A stretch of DNA of 64,000 bases from Bacteroidaceae bacterium (GCA_017633615.1 JAGBPB010000028.1:17187-81186); one strand, 5' to 3'; shown: positions 27,216 to 36,229, numbered from the stretch's first letter. Notes: a model not told the origin generated them from the sequence alone. Numbers and translations: made by a program.

Positions 27216-28322
27216 TTAGAAAACAACACCCATTCCTATATGGAAACGTTCCAGATTTGAGTAGCCGGCTCTAAGTGATATGTCAAACCATGGGAGATTA
27301 AGGTTGGGGACATATTCCGTGAAAAAATCAAATGCAAACCGGACACCTGTAATCTTGCTGCGGTAATAGAGGGTGCCGGGTTCATAGTAACTGTCGTTTT
27401 CCTCCCTGCTGCGGCAGTTGCGCACGGTACAGTCAAGCCCCAGGCCGAGCGCGGTTCCGATTGAGAACCTTCTCAAACTGTAACCGCATTCTCCTGATAT
27501 CTTGAAAGCCGTATGGGTCTTTTCAGTAAGTATCTCATTCATATACCAGTCCCATCCTACAAGGGTTACCTTCTCACCTGTCTCGTCATCAGTGGTAACG
27601 GAAACTTTTCCTATTTCATGGCTGACGGTGTTGAAACCTAACTGAAAACCTGCAAAAAAACTGTCAGATGTGTGATAATCAGCATGAAATGAGAGAATCT
27701 GCCCCATTCCATAGGTAAGGGATAATGTGAACAGTCCGTCGTAATGGAACTTCCCGTCATCTTCTGTGGCGTTCGCTTTTGAAAAATTGCCGCTCCTGCC
27801 TTCTGAAGTGTTTTGATATAAGAAAAGGTCTTCATTGAAGAGTCCTTTCAAAAGACTGCCTGTTGAACTGTTGTAGTAGAATCCGGGTCCATCCTTCATG
27901 TCGTCCTTCCAGTTGCCTGAGTATGTGCTGCCGTCAGCGTAGTTCATCGTACCGGGCCCATTGAACATGCCGTTTTCCCAGTATCCTTCATATGAACCGC
28001 CGTCAGCATAAAGATATGTGCCGTATCCGCTGAATTCATGCTGTTTGAATTGACCTGAATAGCTGTCTCCGTCAGGATAACGCAGTTCTCCTTTTCCGTT
28101 CCACAGACCGTCTTTCCATTCTCCTTCATATACAGTACTGTCAGGATATACCATTTTCCCATAGCCGTTGAATAAGGAATCTGCTATCTCTCCGCAGTAC
28201 CATGCGCCGTCTTCAAACCATATCGTGTCATTTGCGGCGATGGCATCGGCCGGAGTCTGTGCTTGCACCAAAAGGGTGCATACGGACAATATTGAGAGTA
28301 AGAATACGGGTTTGAGTGACAT
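27216..28322 (-). CDS. Secreted MORN-repeat protein, paralogue of its neighbour
   Basis: The start is at 28322 (MSLKPVFLLSILSV signal peptide, cleavage near AQTPA); the frame upstream to 28349 is non-family sequence. The protein has 368 residues. MORN repeats span about residues 35-165 (YEGEWKDGLWNGKGELRYPDG and relatives). The C-terminal half is barrel-like (LTLSYGMGQILSFHADYH, then ISLRAGYSNLERFHIGMGVVF), ending in phenylalanine as outer-membrane barrels do. The MORN blocks of the two proteins align repeat for repeat, while the C-terminal halves are more diverged, which suggests tandem duplication. The function is unknown. Confidence 0.8.
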   Translation of the reverse strand: MSLKPVFLLSILSVCTLLVQAQTPADAIAANDTIWFEDGAWYCGEIADSLFNGYGKMVYPDSTVYEGEWKDGLWNGKGELRYPDGDSYSGQFKQHEFSGYGTYLYADGGSYEGYWENGMFNGPGTMNYADGSTYSGNWKDDMKDGPGFYYNSSTGSLLKGLFNEDLFLYQNTSEGRSGNFSKANATEDDGKFHYDGLFTLSLTYGMGQILSFHADYHTSDSFFAGFQLGFNTVSHEIGKVSVTTDDETGEKVTLVGWDWYMNEILTEKTHTAFKISGECGYSLRRFSIGTALGLGLDCTVRNCRSREENDSYYEPGTLYYRSKITGVRFAFDFFTEYVPNLNLPWFDISLRAGYSNLERFHIGMGVVF

Positions 28323-28349
28323 ATCGGTGTAAAGGTAGGGAAAAATCAT

Positions 28350-28357
28350 TAACTTTG
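28350..28357 (+). promoter_or_regulatory. Putative -7 element for the proBA-argF' run
   Basis: TAACTTTG matches TAnnTTTG, 30 bases before the DUF2007 gene in the divergent region with the MORN genes. No convincing -33 element is seen. Confidence 0.45.
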
Positions 28358-28387
28358 CGAGTTCACAATGGATAATCCCTATAAGTT

Positions 28388-28606
28388 ATGAATGAAAAAC
28401 AGGATTTGGTGTGCGTGTTCAAAGGTCAGGCCTTTGAGGTGGAGGTAGTCCGTGCCCGTCTGGAATCAGAGGGCATTCCCGCAATGATCATGAACAATTC
28501 AATGAGTGCTATTTTTTCTGCATATACCGCAATGGCCGGTCCTATGGGAGTGCTTGTCAATCCTGAGGATGAGGAACGTGCCCGTAAACTAATTGAAGAA
28601 CAATGA
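28388..28606 (+). CDS. DUF2007 domain-containing small protein
   Basis: A 72-residue protein with the DUF2007 pattern: a ferredoxin-like beta-alpha-beta fold, CVFKGQAFEVEVVRARLESEGIPAMIMNN, then [23 protein letters not shown]2007 proteins are called putative signal transducers and may resemble PII folds; the function is unproven. Its stop overlaps the proB start (ATGA), so translational coupling is likely. Confidence 0.8.
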   Translation: MNEKQDLVCVFKGQAFEVEVVRARLESEGIPAMIMNNSMSAIFSAYTAMAGPMGVLVNPEDEERARKLIEEQ

Positions 28607-29382
28607 AACAGCCTGAACGTATAGCTGTCAAGGTGGGCAGCAATGTGCTTACCCGTGCTGACGGACGTCTTGATATAGCCAGGATGGCGGCTTTGGTCGA
28701 TCAGATAGCAGAACTGCGTCACAAGGGTATTGAGGTTCTGCTTATTTCATCAGGTGCGGTAGCATCAGGTCGCGGTGCGCTGCCCGCTCTCAAGGATGAG
28801 AGTGTAACCGGCCGCCAGTTGTTTGCCGCAGTGGGCCAGGCCAAGCTCATTGAGCATTACTACGACCTGTTCCAGGAGTATGGCATAACTGTAGGCCAGA
28901 TTCTTACCACAAAGGAGAATTTCATCAACGAGACTCTCCATGCCAACCAGATGCGTTGTATGAAGGCAATGCTTGACAACGGCATCGTACCTGTCATCAA
29001 TGAGAATGATACGGTATCTGTAGAGGAACTTATGTTCACTGATAACGACGAGCTTTCAGGTCTTGTGGCACGCATGATGAAAGCTGAGCTACTCATTATT
29101 CTGAGCAATGTGGACGGTGTGTTTACCGGTAATCCCGATGAACCCGGTTCTGAGCTCATACATGATGTATATCCTGATGATGACTACTCGTCATGCGTAG
29201 GCAGCAACAAGTCAAAATATGGCCGTGGCGGCATGCTGACCAAGATGAAGACCGCTCTTGGCGTGGCTGCCGACGGCATTGAGGTGCGTATTGCAAACGG
29301 CCGCCGTCAGGATGTGCTGCTTGAGGTCCTTACAGATCCCGAGAATGCCCGTTGCACCCGTTTCCATGCTTCAAAGAAATAA
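28603..29382 (+). CDS. proB: Glutamate 5-kinase, short form without PUA domain
   Basis: ProB phosphorylates glutamate, the first step to proline. The amino-acid kinase domain is complete: [35 protein letters not shown] and the [19 protein letters not shown] stretch. At 259 residues it lacks the C-terminal PUA domain of the roughly 367-residue E. coli enzyme. It overlaps the DUF2007 gene and is followed by proA after 2 bases, so the two act as a classic proBA pair. Confidence 0.94.
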   Translation: MKQPERIAVKVGSNVLTRADGRLDIARMAALVDQIAELRHKGIEVLLISSGAVASGRGALPALKDESVTGRQLFAAVGQAKLIEHYYDLFQEYGITVGQILTTKENFINETLHANQMRCMKAMLDNGIVPVINENDTVSVEELMFTDNDELSGLVARMMKAELLIILSNVDGVFTGNPDEPGSELIHDVYPDDDYSSCVGSNKSKYGRGGMLTKMKTALGVAADGIEVRIANGRRQDVLLEVLTDPENARCTRFHASKK

Positions 29383-29384
29383 CC

Positions 29385-30629
29385 ATGATAGAGAATACCT
29401 TACAACTTCTTAAAGATGCATCATATTCTCTTCCGGTACTGGAGGAGAATCAGATAAATGACCTGCTGCTCACTCTGGCTGATGCCATTGAGAGCAATGC
29501 TTCCGTTCTGCTTGAGGCTAACGCCAAGGATCTGGCCCGTATGGACCGCAGCAATCCTGTTTATGACCGCCTTCTTCTGACAGAGGATCGACTTAAGGGA
29601 ATAGCGTCCGATATGCGTCACGTGGCAGAACTGGAAAGCCCTGTCGGTAAGGTCATAGACGAAAGGGTCCGCCCCAACGGTATGAAGCTGACCCGTGTAC
29701 GTGTACCGTTCGGTGTAATAGGCGTCATATATGAGGCCCGTCCAAACGTAAGTTTTGACGTATTCTCGCTCTGCTTCAAGTCACGCAACGCCTGCGCCCT
29801 CAAGGGTGGCAGCGATGCCTATGACTCCAACTGCGCCATAGTTGACCTGATACACCGTGTCCTTGAGCAGAAGGGCATAGATCCCCATGTTGTAGAACTG
29901 CTTCCTGCCGGCCATGAGGCTGCCGCCGAACTTATGAAGGCCGTAGGTATGGTAGACCTGCTTATTCCGCGCGGCAGTGCACGCCTTATCAAGTCGGTCC
30001 GCGAGCAGGCTCAGATACCGTGCATAGAGACCGGAGCAGGAGTATGTCACACTTACTTTGATAAGGAAGGTGACCTCAAGAAGGGAACCGATATAATATT
30101 CAACTCCAAGACCCGTCGCGTCAGTGTATGCAATGCGCTTGACTCACTGGTCATTCATGCTGACCGCCTTAAGGATCTGCCTGAGCTCTGCATCCGTATG
30201 GCTGATAAGAACGTAGTCATTGAGGCCGATGAGCAGGCCTACGCTGCTCTTGAGGGAAAGTATCCCGCAGAACTGCTGGAGCATGCCACTGATGAGAGTT
30301 ACGGCAGGGAGTTCCTGGCATACCGTATGTCAATAAAGACTGTTGGTTCATTTGAGGAAGCCCTGATGCATATTCGCCGATATACATCACATCACAGCGA
30401 GTGCATCGTGACTGAGAATGCCGGATACGGACGTAAGTTCCAGCAGTACATCGACGCCGCCTGCGTCTATGTGAACGTGTCAACCGCATTTACAGATGGT
30501 GCACAGTTCGGACTGGGAGCCGAGATCGGTATCAGCACCCAGAAGATGCATGCCCGCGGTCCTATGGGACTTGAAGAGATTACAACATACAAATGGCTGA
30601 TCAACGGTGACGGCCAGACAAGACAATAA
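29385..30629 (+). CDS. proA: Glutamate-5-semialdehyde dehydrogenase
   Basis: ProA reduces glutamyl-5-phosphate to the semialdehyde with NADPH in proline synthesis. I use the ATG at 29385 ([15 protein letters not shown]); an open frame from 29352 overlaps proB and lacks family sequence. The 414 residues contain [16 protein letters not shown] and the catalytic cysteine region [15 protein letters not shown]. It is followed 12 bases later by argF', joining proline and arginine synthesis genes. Confidence 0.95.
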   Translation: MIENTLQLLKDASYSLPVLEENQINDLLLTLADAIESNASVLLEANAKDLARMDRSNPVYDRLLLTEDRLKGIASDMRHVAELESPVGKVIDERVRPNGMKLTRVRVPFGVIGVIYEARPNVSFDVFSLCFKSRNACALKGGSDAYDSNCAIVDLIHRVLEQKGIDPHVVELLPAGHEAAAELMKAVGMVDLLIPRGSARLIKSVREQAQIPCIETGAGVCHTYFDKEGDLKKGTDIIFNSKTRRVSVCNALDSLVIHADRLKDLPELCIRMADKNVVIEADEQAYAALEGKYPAELLEHATDESYGREFLAYRMSIKTVGSFEEALMHIRRYTSHHSECIVTENAGYGRKFQQYIDAACVYVNVSTAFTDGAQFGLGAEIGISTQKMHARGPMGLEEITTYKWLINGDGQTRQ

Positions 30630-30641
30630 ACCTGTTTAAGG

Positions 30642-31598
30642 ATGAGACATTTTACTTGCGTTAAAGATCTGGGTGATCTGCATAAGGCATTGCAGGAGGC
30701 CCTTGAGATAAAGAGAGACCGTTTCAAGTATGTAGAGCTGGGACGTAACAAGACCTTGCTTATGGTGTTCTTCAACTCCAGCCTGCGTACCCGCTTGAGT
30801 ACTCAGAAAGCTGCCCTCAACCTGGGCATGAACGTGATTGTGCTGGATGTCAACCAGGGTGCATGGAAACTGGAGACAGAGCGCGGCGTGATAATGGACG
30901 GTGATAAATCTGAGCATCTGCTTGAGGCTATTCCCGTTATGGGTTGCTACTGCGATGTCATCGGCGTGCGTTCATTCGCCCGTTTTGAGAGCCGTGAGGA
31001 TGATTATGAGGAGAAGATACTCAACCAGTTCATCCAATACTCAGGCCGCCCCGTTTTCTCAATGGAGGCTGCTACAGGACATCCGCTCCAGAGTTTTGCT
31101 GACTGGATTACCATTGAGGAACACAAGACCGTAGAGCGTCCCAAGGTCGTCATGAGTTGGGCTCCGCATCCTAAAGCTCTGCCGCAGGCCGTTCCTAACT
31201 CATTTGCACAGTGGATGGTTGCTGCCGGTTATGACGTAGTTGTTACACACCCTGAAGGTTATGAACTTGACCCCAAGTTCACCGCAGGTGCCAGGATAGA
31301 GTATGACCAGATGAAAGCCTTTGAGGGCGCACACTTCATTTACGGAAAGAACTGGTCATGCGCCAGCCCCGAGCATTACGGTGAGGTGCTGAGCAAGGAC
31401 CGCAGCTGGACCATCAGTGACCGTCAGATGGCAGTAACTGACAATGCCTTCTTTATGCACTGCCTGCCTGTACGCCGTAACATGATTGTGACAGATGATG
31501 TGATAGAGAGCCCCCGTTCTCTTGTTATTCCGGAGGCTGCCAACCGTGAGATATCGGCAACAGTTGTTCTCAAAAAGATACTTGAGGGTCTGAAATAA
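30642..31598 (+). CDS. argF': N-succinylornithine carbamoyltransferase (ArgF')
   Basis: A transcarbamylase of the Bacteroidota arginine pathway, which works on N-succinyl-L-ornithine rather than ornithine. The 318 residues include the carbamoyl-phosphate motif FFNSSLRTRLSTQKAA (the STRT/SxRTR equivalent), AATGHPLQSFADWITIEEH, and HCLPVRRNMIVTDDVI. Position 90, in the DGDKSEHLLEA loop, is Ser; in the B. fragilis enzyme this position is Pro and in the Xanthomonas N-acetylornithine enzyme the equivalent is Glu. A small residue there fits succinyl specificity. The strict choice of substrate is inferred. Confidence 0.9.
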   Translation: MRHFTCVKDLGDLHKALQEALEIKRDRFKYVELGRNKTLLMVFFNSSLRTRLSTQKAALNLGMNVIVLDVNQGAWKLETERGVIMDGDKSEHLLEAIPVMGCYCDVIGVRSFARFESREDDYEEKILNQFIQYSGRPVFSMEAATGHPLQSFADWITIEEHKTVERPKVVMSWAPHPKALPQAVPNSFAQWMVAAGYDVVVTHPEGYELDPKFTAGARIEYDQMKAFEGAHFIYGKNWSCASPEHYGEVLSKDRSWTISDRQMAVTDNAFFMHCLPVRRNMIVTDDVIESPRSLVIPEAANREISATVVLKKILEGLK

Positions 31599-31601
31599 GG
31601 A

Positions 31602-32231
31602 TTACCTGTAAATCAGTTTATAGTCATAGTCTTCCTGATAACCTTTGCAGCTCAGGAAGACTGTGTCGTTCTTGCCTAGACCGTAACCGGCCAGCGGAAT
31701 GGACAGATAGGCATGTTTTGTATAGACCTGACCGTCACCGTAGGCATTGTGGTAGATGGTGAAACTGAGTTTTCCGGGAGTGTCCAGATGCGTATATCCG
31801 ATTTTATGCTTTGTACCTTCTTTCTGCACTTTAACACCTAAACTCAGATTGAGGAATCCGCCTCCTATGTAGACACTCTCTATCTGCACGGGATCTTTAA
31901 TACGTAATGAATCTTCAATCACTGAATCCTCTGGTGCCTTGTATGCGAAAGGATAAACCTTCTGCAGAATACGTGCGGAGTTGTTTTCTTCAAGTGCAAT
32001 GACAACAACCATACGCAACAGAGTGTCAGGAGTGAACTTTTCAGTCTCTCCACTGATCATATACTGATTGCCCAGATCATCATTCAAAACGCTGATATAC
32101 CCTTCTGAGTCGGTATATCCGGTCATGAAACCGCTCAACATGGTTTCAATTTCATCTTTTTCTTTACATGAGATAAAAACTGTAAAGCATGCTGCTGCAG
32201 CCAGAACGAATGTTGCTGTAAATCTTTTCAT
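31602..32231 (-). CDS. NigD-like lipoprotein
   Basis: A predicted lipoprotein of 209 residues starting at the ATG ending at 32231 (MKRFTATFVLAAAACF), with lipobox FISC and acylated C22. A small OB-like N-terminal part (SEGYISVLNDDLGNQYMIS) and a C-terminal beta-sandwich (FLNLSLGVKVQKEGTKHKIGYTH) resemble the NigD family of Bacteroidales. The function is unknown. The start overlaps the stop of the acyltransferase gene (ATGA), so it is probably the last gene of the PASTA-rluD-ddl run. Confidence 0.65.
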   Translation of the reverse strand: MKRFTATFVLAAAACFTVFISCKEKDEIETMLSGFMTGYTDSEGYISVLNDDLGNQYMISGETEKFTPDTLLRMVVVIALEENNSARILQKVYPFAYKAPEDSVIEDSLRIKDPVQIESVYIGGGFLNLSLGVKVQKEGTKHKIGYTHLDTPGKLSFTIYHNAYGDGQVYTKHAYLSIPLAGYGLGKNDTVFLSCKGYQEDYDYKLIYR

Positions 32232-33385
32232 CACTGTGATACGCTTAACTGGTTGATGAGCGGGTTGGCATACATGGTCAGGATTCTCTCCTTGAGATAA
32301 TCCCAATCAGGGGCGGGTATAGTTATCTTGGCCAGTTGTCCGTCAAGATACTTCATGAATTTCTGTTTGTCACGCTCTGTATAATAGGCTGATTGTGCAT
32401 TGTCACCCCGCAGCATATCGAGCGCAATCCTGTTACATGGATATATCTTGTAACCCTTGAAAATATGTTTGTCTATAACGGCGGCTACCTGATCCAGGAA
32501 CTGGTTGCGCGGTACGGAATCATCCATACCGGCGATCTCGTTGTCAATAGGTTCAGAAACCTCATAGTGAATACGTCCTTTGTAGCCGTTAATGCCGGTT
32601 TTCATGTTGTCCAGGTCATCTTGCTTGGATTTCCTGTATCCCGGGTTATCCCGCTTGAGCTGGAACTCCTCTGCCTTGAGCCAATCACATGGATCATATT
32701 CATAGCTTATGGTCAGGGGCGTTATGTGCAGCGACATAAGTTTTTCACGTAAGGAACCTTGACCTGACATGGAAAGCATCTTGAGAACACTCTTCTGTGT
32801 GCGGTCGTCAGAATCTTTTGCACGCCCCTCACGTTGTGCCAACCACACTGGTTTGCGTTTTTTTTCAATAACAAAACGTATGTAAGAGGAGAGTTTTTCT
32901 GAAGCCTCAAGCAGTTCGGCGGCACTGGCAGAACGGTTAACAATAAAACTGCGGTTAAGCCTTACTATGGTCTCTATCCAGGGATAAATGAGAAGGTTAT
33001 TTCCGATTCCTATTTCAACTGATGATTTGCCATTTGTAAGGAGTATGTAATCCAGAAAAGCCGAATCAAGAACTATATCTCTGTGATTTGAAAGGAAGAG
33101 GTAATCCTGACGCTCCTTTGGCATGCTCTTGAGGTTATGTGAGAATCCGTCACAGCTCTTCTTGAAGTTCCTTTTGATAATGGGGAGTATCATACCAAGC
33201 TGGAAACCGTCAATGGTCTTGAAGCGTTTGGTATAAAGTTTGATAGCCCAAACCGGGATACCTTTCAGGTTGGGACGGAGTATAGTCCTTCTGAATCTGG
33301 TATCCTCCAATAGACGGAGTATGGCACCACGTACCTCAGAGTCCTCATAGGACCTCATTGATTCAAATTCCTGGGGTATCTCCAT
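32231..33385 (-). CDS. Glycerolipid acyltransferase-like protein (PlsC/PlsB superfamily)
   Basis: A 384-residue cytoplasmic or membrane-associated acyltransferase with the glycerophosphate acyltransferase pattern: LFLSNHRDIVLDSAFLDYILL at about residues 96-116 (motif I), RLNRSFIVNR (motif II-like) and VWLAQREGRAKDSDDRTQKS (motif III). Motif I reads H101-x5-D107 rather than the usual HX4D. The likely role is in phospholipid or ornithine-lipid assembly, but the acceptor is not predictable. It sits 12 bases after ddl in an envelope operon. Confidence 0.8.
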   Translation of the reverse strand: MEIPQEFESMRSYEDSEVRGAILRLLEDTRFRRTILRPNLKGIPVWAIKLYTKRFKTIDGFQLGMILPIIKRNFKKSCDGFSHNLKSMPKERQDYLFLSNHRDIVLDSAFLDYILLTNGKSSVEIGIGNNLLIYPWIETIVRLNRSFIVNRSASAAELLEASEKLSSYIRFVIEKKRKPVWLAQREGRAKDSDDRTQKSVLKMLSMSGQGSLREKLMSLHITPLTISYEYDPCDWLKAEEFQLKRDNPGYRKSKQDDLDNMKTGINGYKGRIHYEVSEPIDNEIAGMDDSVPRNQFLDQVAAVIDKHIFKGYKIYPCNRIALDMLRGDNAQSAYYTERDKQKFMKYLDGQLAKITIPAPDWDYLKERILTMYANPLINQLSVSQ

Positions 33386-33397
33386 TTCTTTCCTGGA

Positions 33398-34375
33398 TTA
33401 AAAGCTGTCCTCAATTATCTCTGTAAATACATCAGTCAGGTTCATGCCGGCGGCTCTTATCTGCTGTGGGATAAAACTGGTGGCTGTCATACCCGGGGTG
33501 GTGTTGACCTCAAGCAGGTTTATCTTGTCTCCGTCTGTGATTATGTAGTCATTGCGTATGATTCCGTGACAGCCTATCAGGTCATATATCCGGGCTGTGA
33601 GGTCCTGAATACGGTCACGCAGCTCATCGGAAATGCGGGCAGGAGTGATTTCCTCAACCTTGCCGTTATACTTGGCATCATAATCAAAGAAGTCACTCTT
33701 GGGTACGACCTCCGTCACGGGCAGTTTCACTTCACGCTTACGGGTCTTGTAATAACCGTTGGTAACCTCAGTGCCTTGCATGAATGACTCTATCATTATT
33801 TCATTATTCTCCTTGAAAGCCTCCTCTACGGCGGGTATTATCTGCTCACGCGTCTTGACCTTTGTGGTGCCGAAACTTGAACCGCCGTCAGTGGGCTTGA
33901 TAAAGCAGGGCAGACCTACCTTGCTGATTATCTTGTCGGGGTCCACTTTGTCTCCCTTGCGAAGGCGGCGTGAATTGGCTACGTTGACCTTGCAGCTTTT
34001 CATCGTCTTGTTAAGTACAAACTTATTGAACGTAAGGGCTGACGCCAGAACATCACATGTTGAGAACGGGATACGCATCAGTCTGAGATAGCCTTCAAAT
34101 ACGCCGTTCTCTCCGGGAGTGCCGTGTATCGTTATGTAGGCATAGTCAAACACCTTCTTTGTACCTTGATGGCTGAAACTGAAATCATTCCTGTCAACAG
34201 GTGCCGTCACTCCCTCCTTTACATGAACCTGCCAGTTCTTGCCTTCAATCTCAACTATATAAGGTTCATACCTGTTCTTGTCCATGTGCTCCAGGATGGT
34301 GGCAGCACTCCTGAGTGATACCGGGTTCTCACTTGAATCACCTCCGGCAACTATTGCAATTATACGTTTTGTCAT
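33398..34375 (-). CDS. ddl: D-alanine--D-alanine ligase
   Basis: Ddl makes D-Ala-D-Ala for the peptidoglycan stem peptide. The 325-residue ATP-grasp protein carries the N-terminal IVAGGDSSENPVSLRSA, the GTPGENGVFEGYLRLMRIPFS motif, KPTDGGSSFGTTKV in the ATP site, and the metal-binding LLEVNTTPGMT near the end. The gene lies between rluD (upstream, 7 bases) and the acyltransferase. Confidence 0.96.
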   Translation of the reverse strand: MTKRIIAIVAGGDSSENPVSLRSAATILEHMDKNRYEPYIVEIEGKNWQVHVKEGVTAPVDRNDFSFSHQGTKKVFDYAYITIHGTPGENGVFEGYLRLMRIPFSTCDVLASALTFNKFVLNKTMKSCKVNVANSRRLRKGDKVDPDKIISKVGLPCFIKPTDGGSSFGTTKVKTREQIIPAVEEAFKENNEIMIESFMQGTEVTNGYYKTRKREVKLPVTEVVPKSDFFDYDAKYNGKVEEITPARISDELRDRIQDLTARIYDLIGCHGIIRNDYIITDGDKINLLEVNTTPGMTATSFIPQQIRAAGMNLTDVFTEIIEDSF

Positions 34376-34382
34376 TTATATG

Positions 34383-35453
34383 TTATTTTTCAAAATCTCT
34401 TGATTTCACATAGTCACGCCATCTGTTTAAGAGCGTGCTCATATCCTCCGGCAGTTCAGAGTTGAAAAACATCTCCTGGCCGGTAACAGGGTGTACAAAA
34501 CCCAGTGTCTTGGCATGCAGGGCCTGACGCGGGCATACCTCAAAGCAGTTCTGCACAAACTGTCGGTAACGGCTGTATGTGGTGCCTTTGAGTATCTGGT
34601 CTCCTCCATATCGGCTGTCGCTGAACAAGGGGTGGCCCAAATGTTTCATGTGCACCCTTATCTGGTGTGTCCGTCCGGTCTCCAGACGGCATTCCACGAG
34701 TGATGTGTAACCAAACCGCTCCAGCACGGTGTAGTGCGTCACCGCATGTTTTCCCACCTCCGGGTCAAATGAGACAGCCATCTGCAGACGGTCCTTGGGA
34801 TTTCGGGTTATCTGGCTCTCGACAGTACCTTCAGCCGGTTGGGGAACGCCCCATACCAGTGCCTGATATGCTCGTTTGGTGGTCTTGTCATAAAACTGTT
34901 TGCCCAGACTGGTCTTGGCATCGGGAGTCTTGGCAACCACCAGCAGTCCTGATGTGTCCTTGTCTATGCGGTGAACCAGTCCTACCTGAGGGCTGTTGGG
35001 GTCATAGTCCGGGTTATCACGCAGATGCCACGCCACGGCGTTTACCAGAGTACCGTGAAAATTGCCGCATCCTGGGTGAACCACCAGCCCTGCAGGCTTG
35101 TTTACCACCAGAAGGCAATCATCTTCATACACTATGTCCAGAGGTATATCCTCAGGTTCAATGTCACTGCTGTAACGCGGACGGTCCATCATTACCGTAA
35201 TCACGTCCAGCGGCTTGACCTTGTAATTGCTCTTGACAGGACGGCCGTTTGCCATCACCATTCCGGCATCGGCGGCTTTCTGTATGCGGTTGCGGGATGA
35301 GTGTTCCAGGTGGTCAAAAAGGAACTTGTCAACACGGAGCAGACTTTGGCCCTTATCGGCTACAACGCGGAAGTGTTCATACAACTCTACCGCATCGGGG
35401 GTTGGTTCAAGGTCATCGAGTGACTCTTCAATCTCGTCCTCCAGATTAAGCAT
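34383..35453 (-). CDS. rluD: RluD-family pseudouridine synthase
   Basis: An RluA/RluD-type enzyme that isomerises uridines in 23S rRNA. An S4 RNA-binding domain (about residues 35-100, LLRVDKFLFDHLEHSSRNRIQKAADAG) is followed by the catalytic domain with the HRIDKDTSGLLVVAKT motif, whose Asp is the nucleophile. The tail has TGRTHQIRVHMKHLGHPLFSDSRYGG. The length of 356 is typical. The specific target positions cannot be proven from sequence. It is 5 bases after the PASTA protein gene. Confidence 0.92.
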   Translation of the reverse strand: MLNLEDEIEESLDDLEPTPDAVELYEHFRVVADKGQSLLRVDKFLFDHLEHSSRNRIQKAADAGMVMANGRPVKSNYKVKPLDVITVMMDRPRYSSDIEPEDIPLDIVYEDDCLLVVNKPAGLVVHPGCGNFHGTLVNAVAWHLRDNPDYDPNSPQVGLVHRIDKDTSGLLVVAKTPDAKTSLGKQFYDKTTKRAYQALVWGVPQPAEGTVESQITRNPKDRLQMAVSFDPEVGKHAVTHYTVLERFGYTSLVECRLETGRTHQIRVHMKHLGHPLFSDSRYGGDQILKGTTYSRYRQFVQNCFEVCPRQALHAKTLGFVHPVTGQEMFFNSELPEDMSTLLNRWRDYVKSRDFEK

Positions 35454-35458
35454 GACGG

Positions 35459-36073
35459 CTACTCAAAAAAATCAGAATCGATTACAGCAGTTGAGTCAAT
35501 GCTGCTTTCTTCAATAACGGGGTTGCCGTTGCCGGCAACAATGGTCAGCATGGAGCCCTCCGGGATCTCAGTTCCGGCCTCAATTTTCTGTTCCTGATAC
35601 CTTATTTCATATACCCAGTCCTGGTCTCCGTCAATATAGACGGTGGGGCCGAGCTTGAATCCTGCAGCCTGAAGGTAGGATTCTGCAGCGCGCAGGGAAC
35701 TGTTGTCAGCCAGGTCAGGAACAGCCTTGGTGGGTTCCTTGCCGGAGTTAAGTGTAAGATAAATTTTGCGGCCCTCCTTTACGTATGCTCCGGGTTTCGG
35801 CTTCTGTTCGATGACACCTCCCTCTACCATCATCTTGTCAAATTTGTAGTCAGAGATCTCATAATTCAATCCGGTAGAGGCAAGGATCCGGCCTGCCTCC
35901 TCCTCATACATACCGGATACGTCCGGAACAGTGATGTACTGTCCGTGGCGCGTGTATGATTTCATCCAACGGAACGTAATGATTATCAACATAACAGCCA
36001 GAATAACCATAGCCAGTATGTTGAGTAGGAGAATCAACAGTCCGTGCTTCTTTTTTGTATTGTCTTTTGCCAT
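35459..36073 (-). CDS. Membrane-anchored PASTA-domain protein
   Basis: A 204-residue protein with one N-terminal membrane segment (about residues 10-32, HGLLILLLNILAMVILAVMLII) and two PASTA domains: about 44-113 (ITVPDVSGMYEEEAGRILASTGL) and about 114-183 (AVPDLADNSSLRAAESYLQAAGF). PASTA domains bind muropeptides or beta-lactam-like ligands in kinases and penicillin-binding proteins. Here there is no kinase or transpeptidase domain. The operon with ddl suggests a cell-wall role. The C-terminus is acidic. Confidence 0.88.
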   Translation of the reverse strand: MAKDNTKKKHGLLILLLNILAMVILAVMLIIITFRWMKSYTRHGQYITVPDVSGMYEEEAGRILASTGLNYEISDYKFDKMMVEGGVIEQKPKPGAYVKEGRKIYLTLNSGKEPTKAVPDLADNSSLRAAESYLQAAGFKLGPTVYIDGDQDWVYEIRYQEQKIEAGTEIPEGSMLTIVAGNGNPVIEESSIDSTAVIDSDFFE

Positions 36074-36096
36074 GTACCAAATCCTTTTACTGTTTG

Positions 36097-36104
36097 CAAA
36101 AATA
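36097..36104 (-). promoter_or_regulatory. Putative -7 element for the PASTA-rluD-ddl operon
   Basis: The minus strand reads TATTTTTG, matching TAnnTTTG, 23 bases upstream of the PASTA gene start. The -33 element is not clear. The 36074-36339 gap otherwise holds AT-rich sequence and the susC promoter. Confidence 0.45.
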
Positions 36105-36221
36105 GTTATTTTTCAGGTGCGAAAGGCCTTTTTTTTAGCTATTTTGAGTTCAATAAGGTATAAAAATGAGTTGTTTTTTCACTTTTTCTCGATTTTATGT
36201 ATGGTTTAGATTCATTTTGAT

Positions 36222-36229
36222 TACTTTTG
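36222..36229 (+). promoter_or_regulatory. Putative -7 element for the SusC/SusD locus
   Basis: TACTTTTG matches TAnnTTTG and ends 110 bases before the SusC start, leaving a long AT-rich leader. A TTATG at 36195-36199 is the nearest -33 candidate and is weak, as expected if an activator is required. No regulator gene adjoins the locus. Confidence 0.45.

Noticed and set aside
26121..28322. MORN pair as a recent exact duplication or a mobile repeat
   Set aside because: The two genes align only at the protein-repeat level and differ along their whole length, with no flanking repeats or transposase.
34667..35200. 177-residue plus-strand open frame inside rluD
   Set aside because: Rich in P, C and W, with no family match, opposite a well-conserved enzyme gene.
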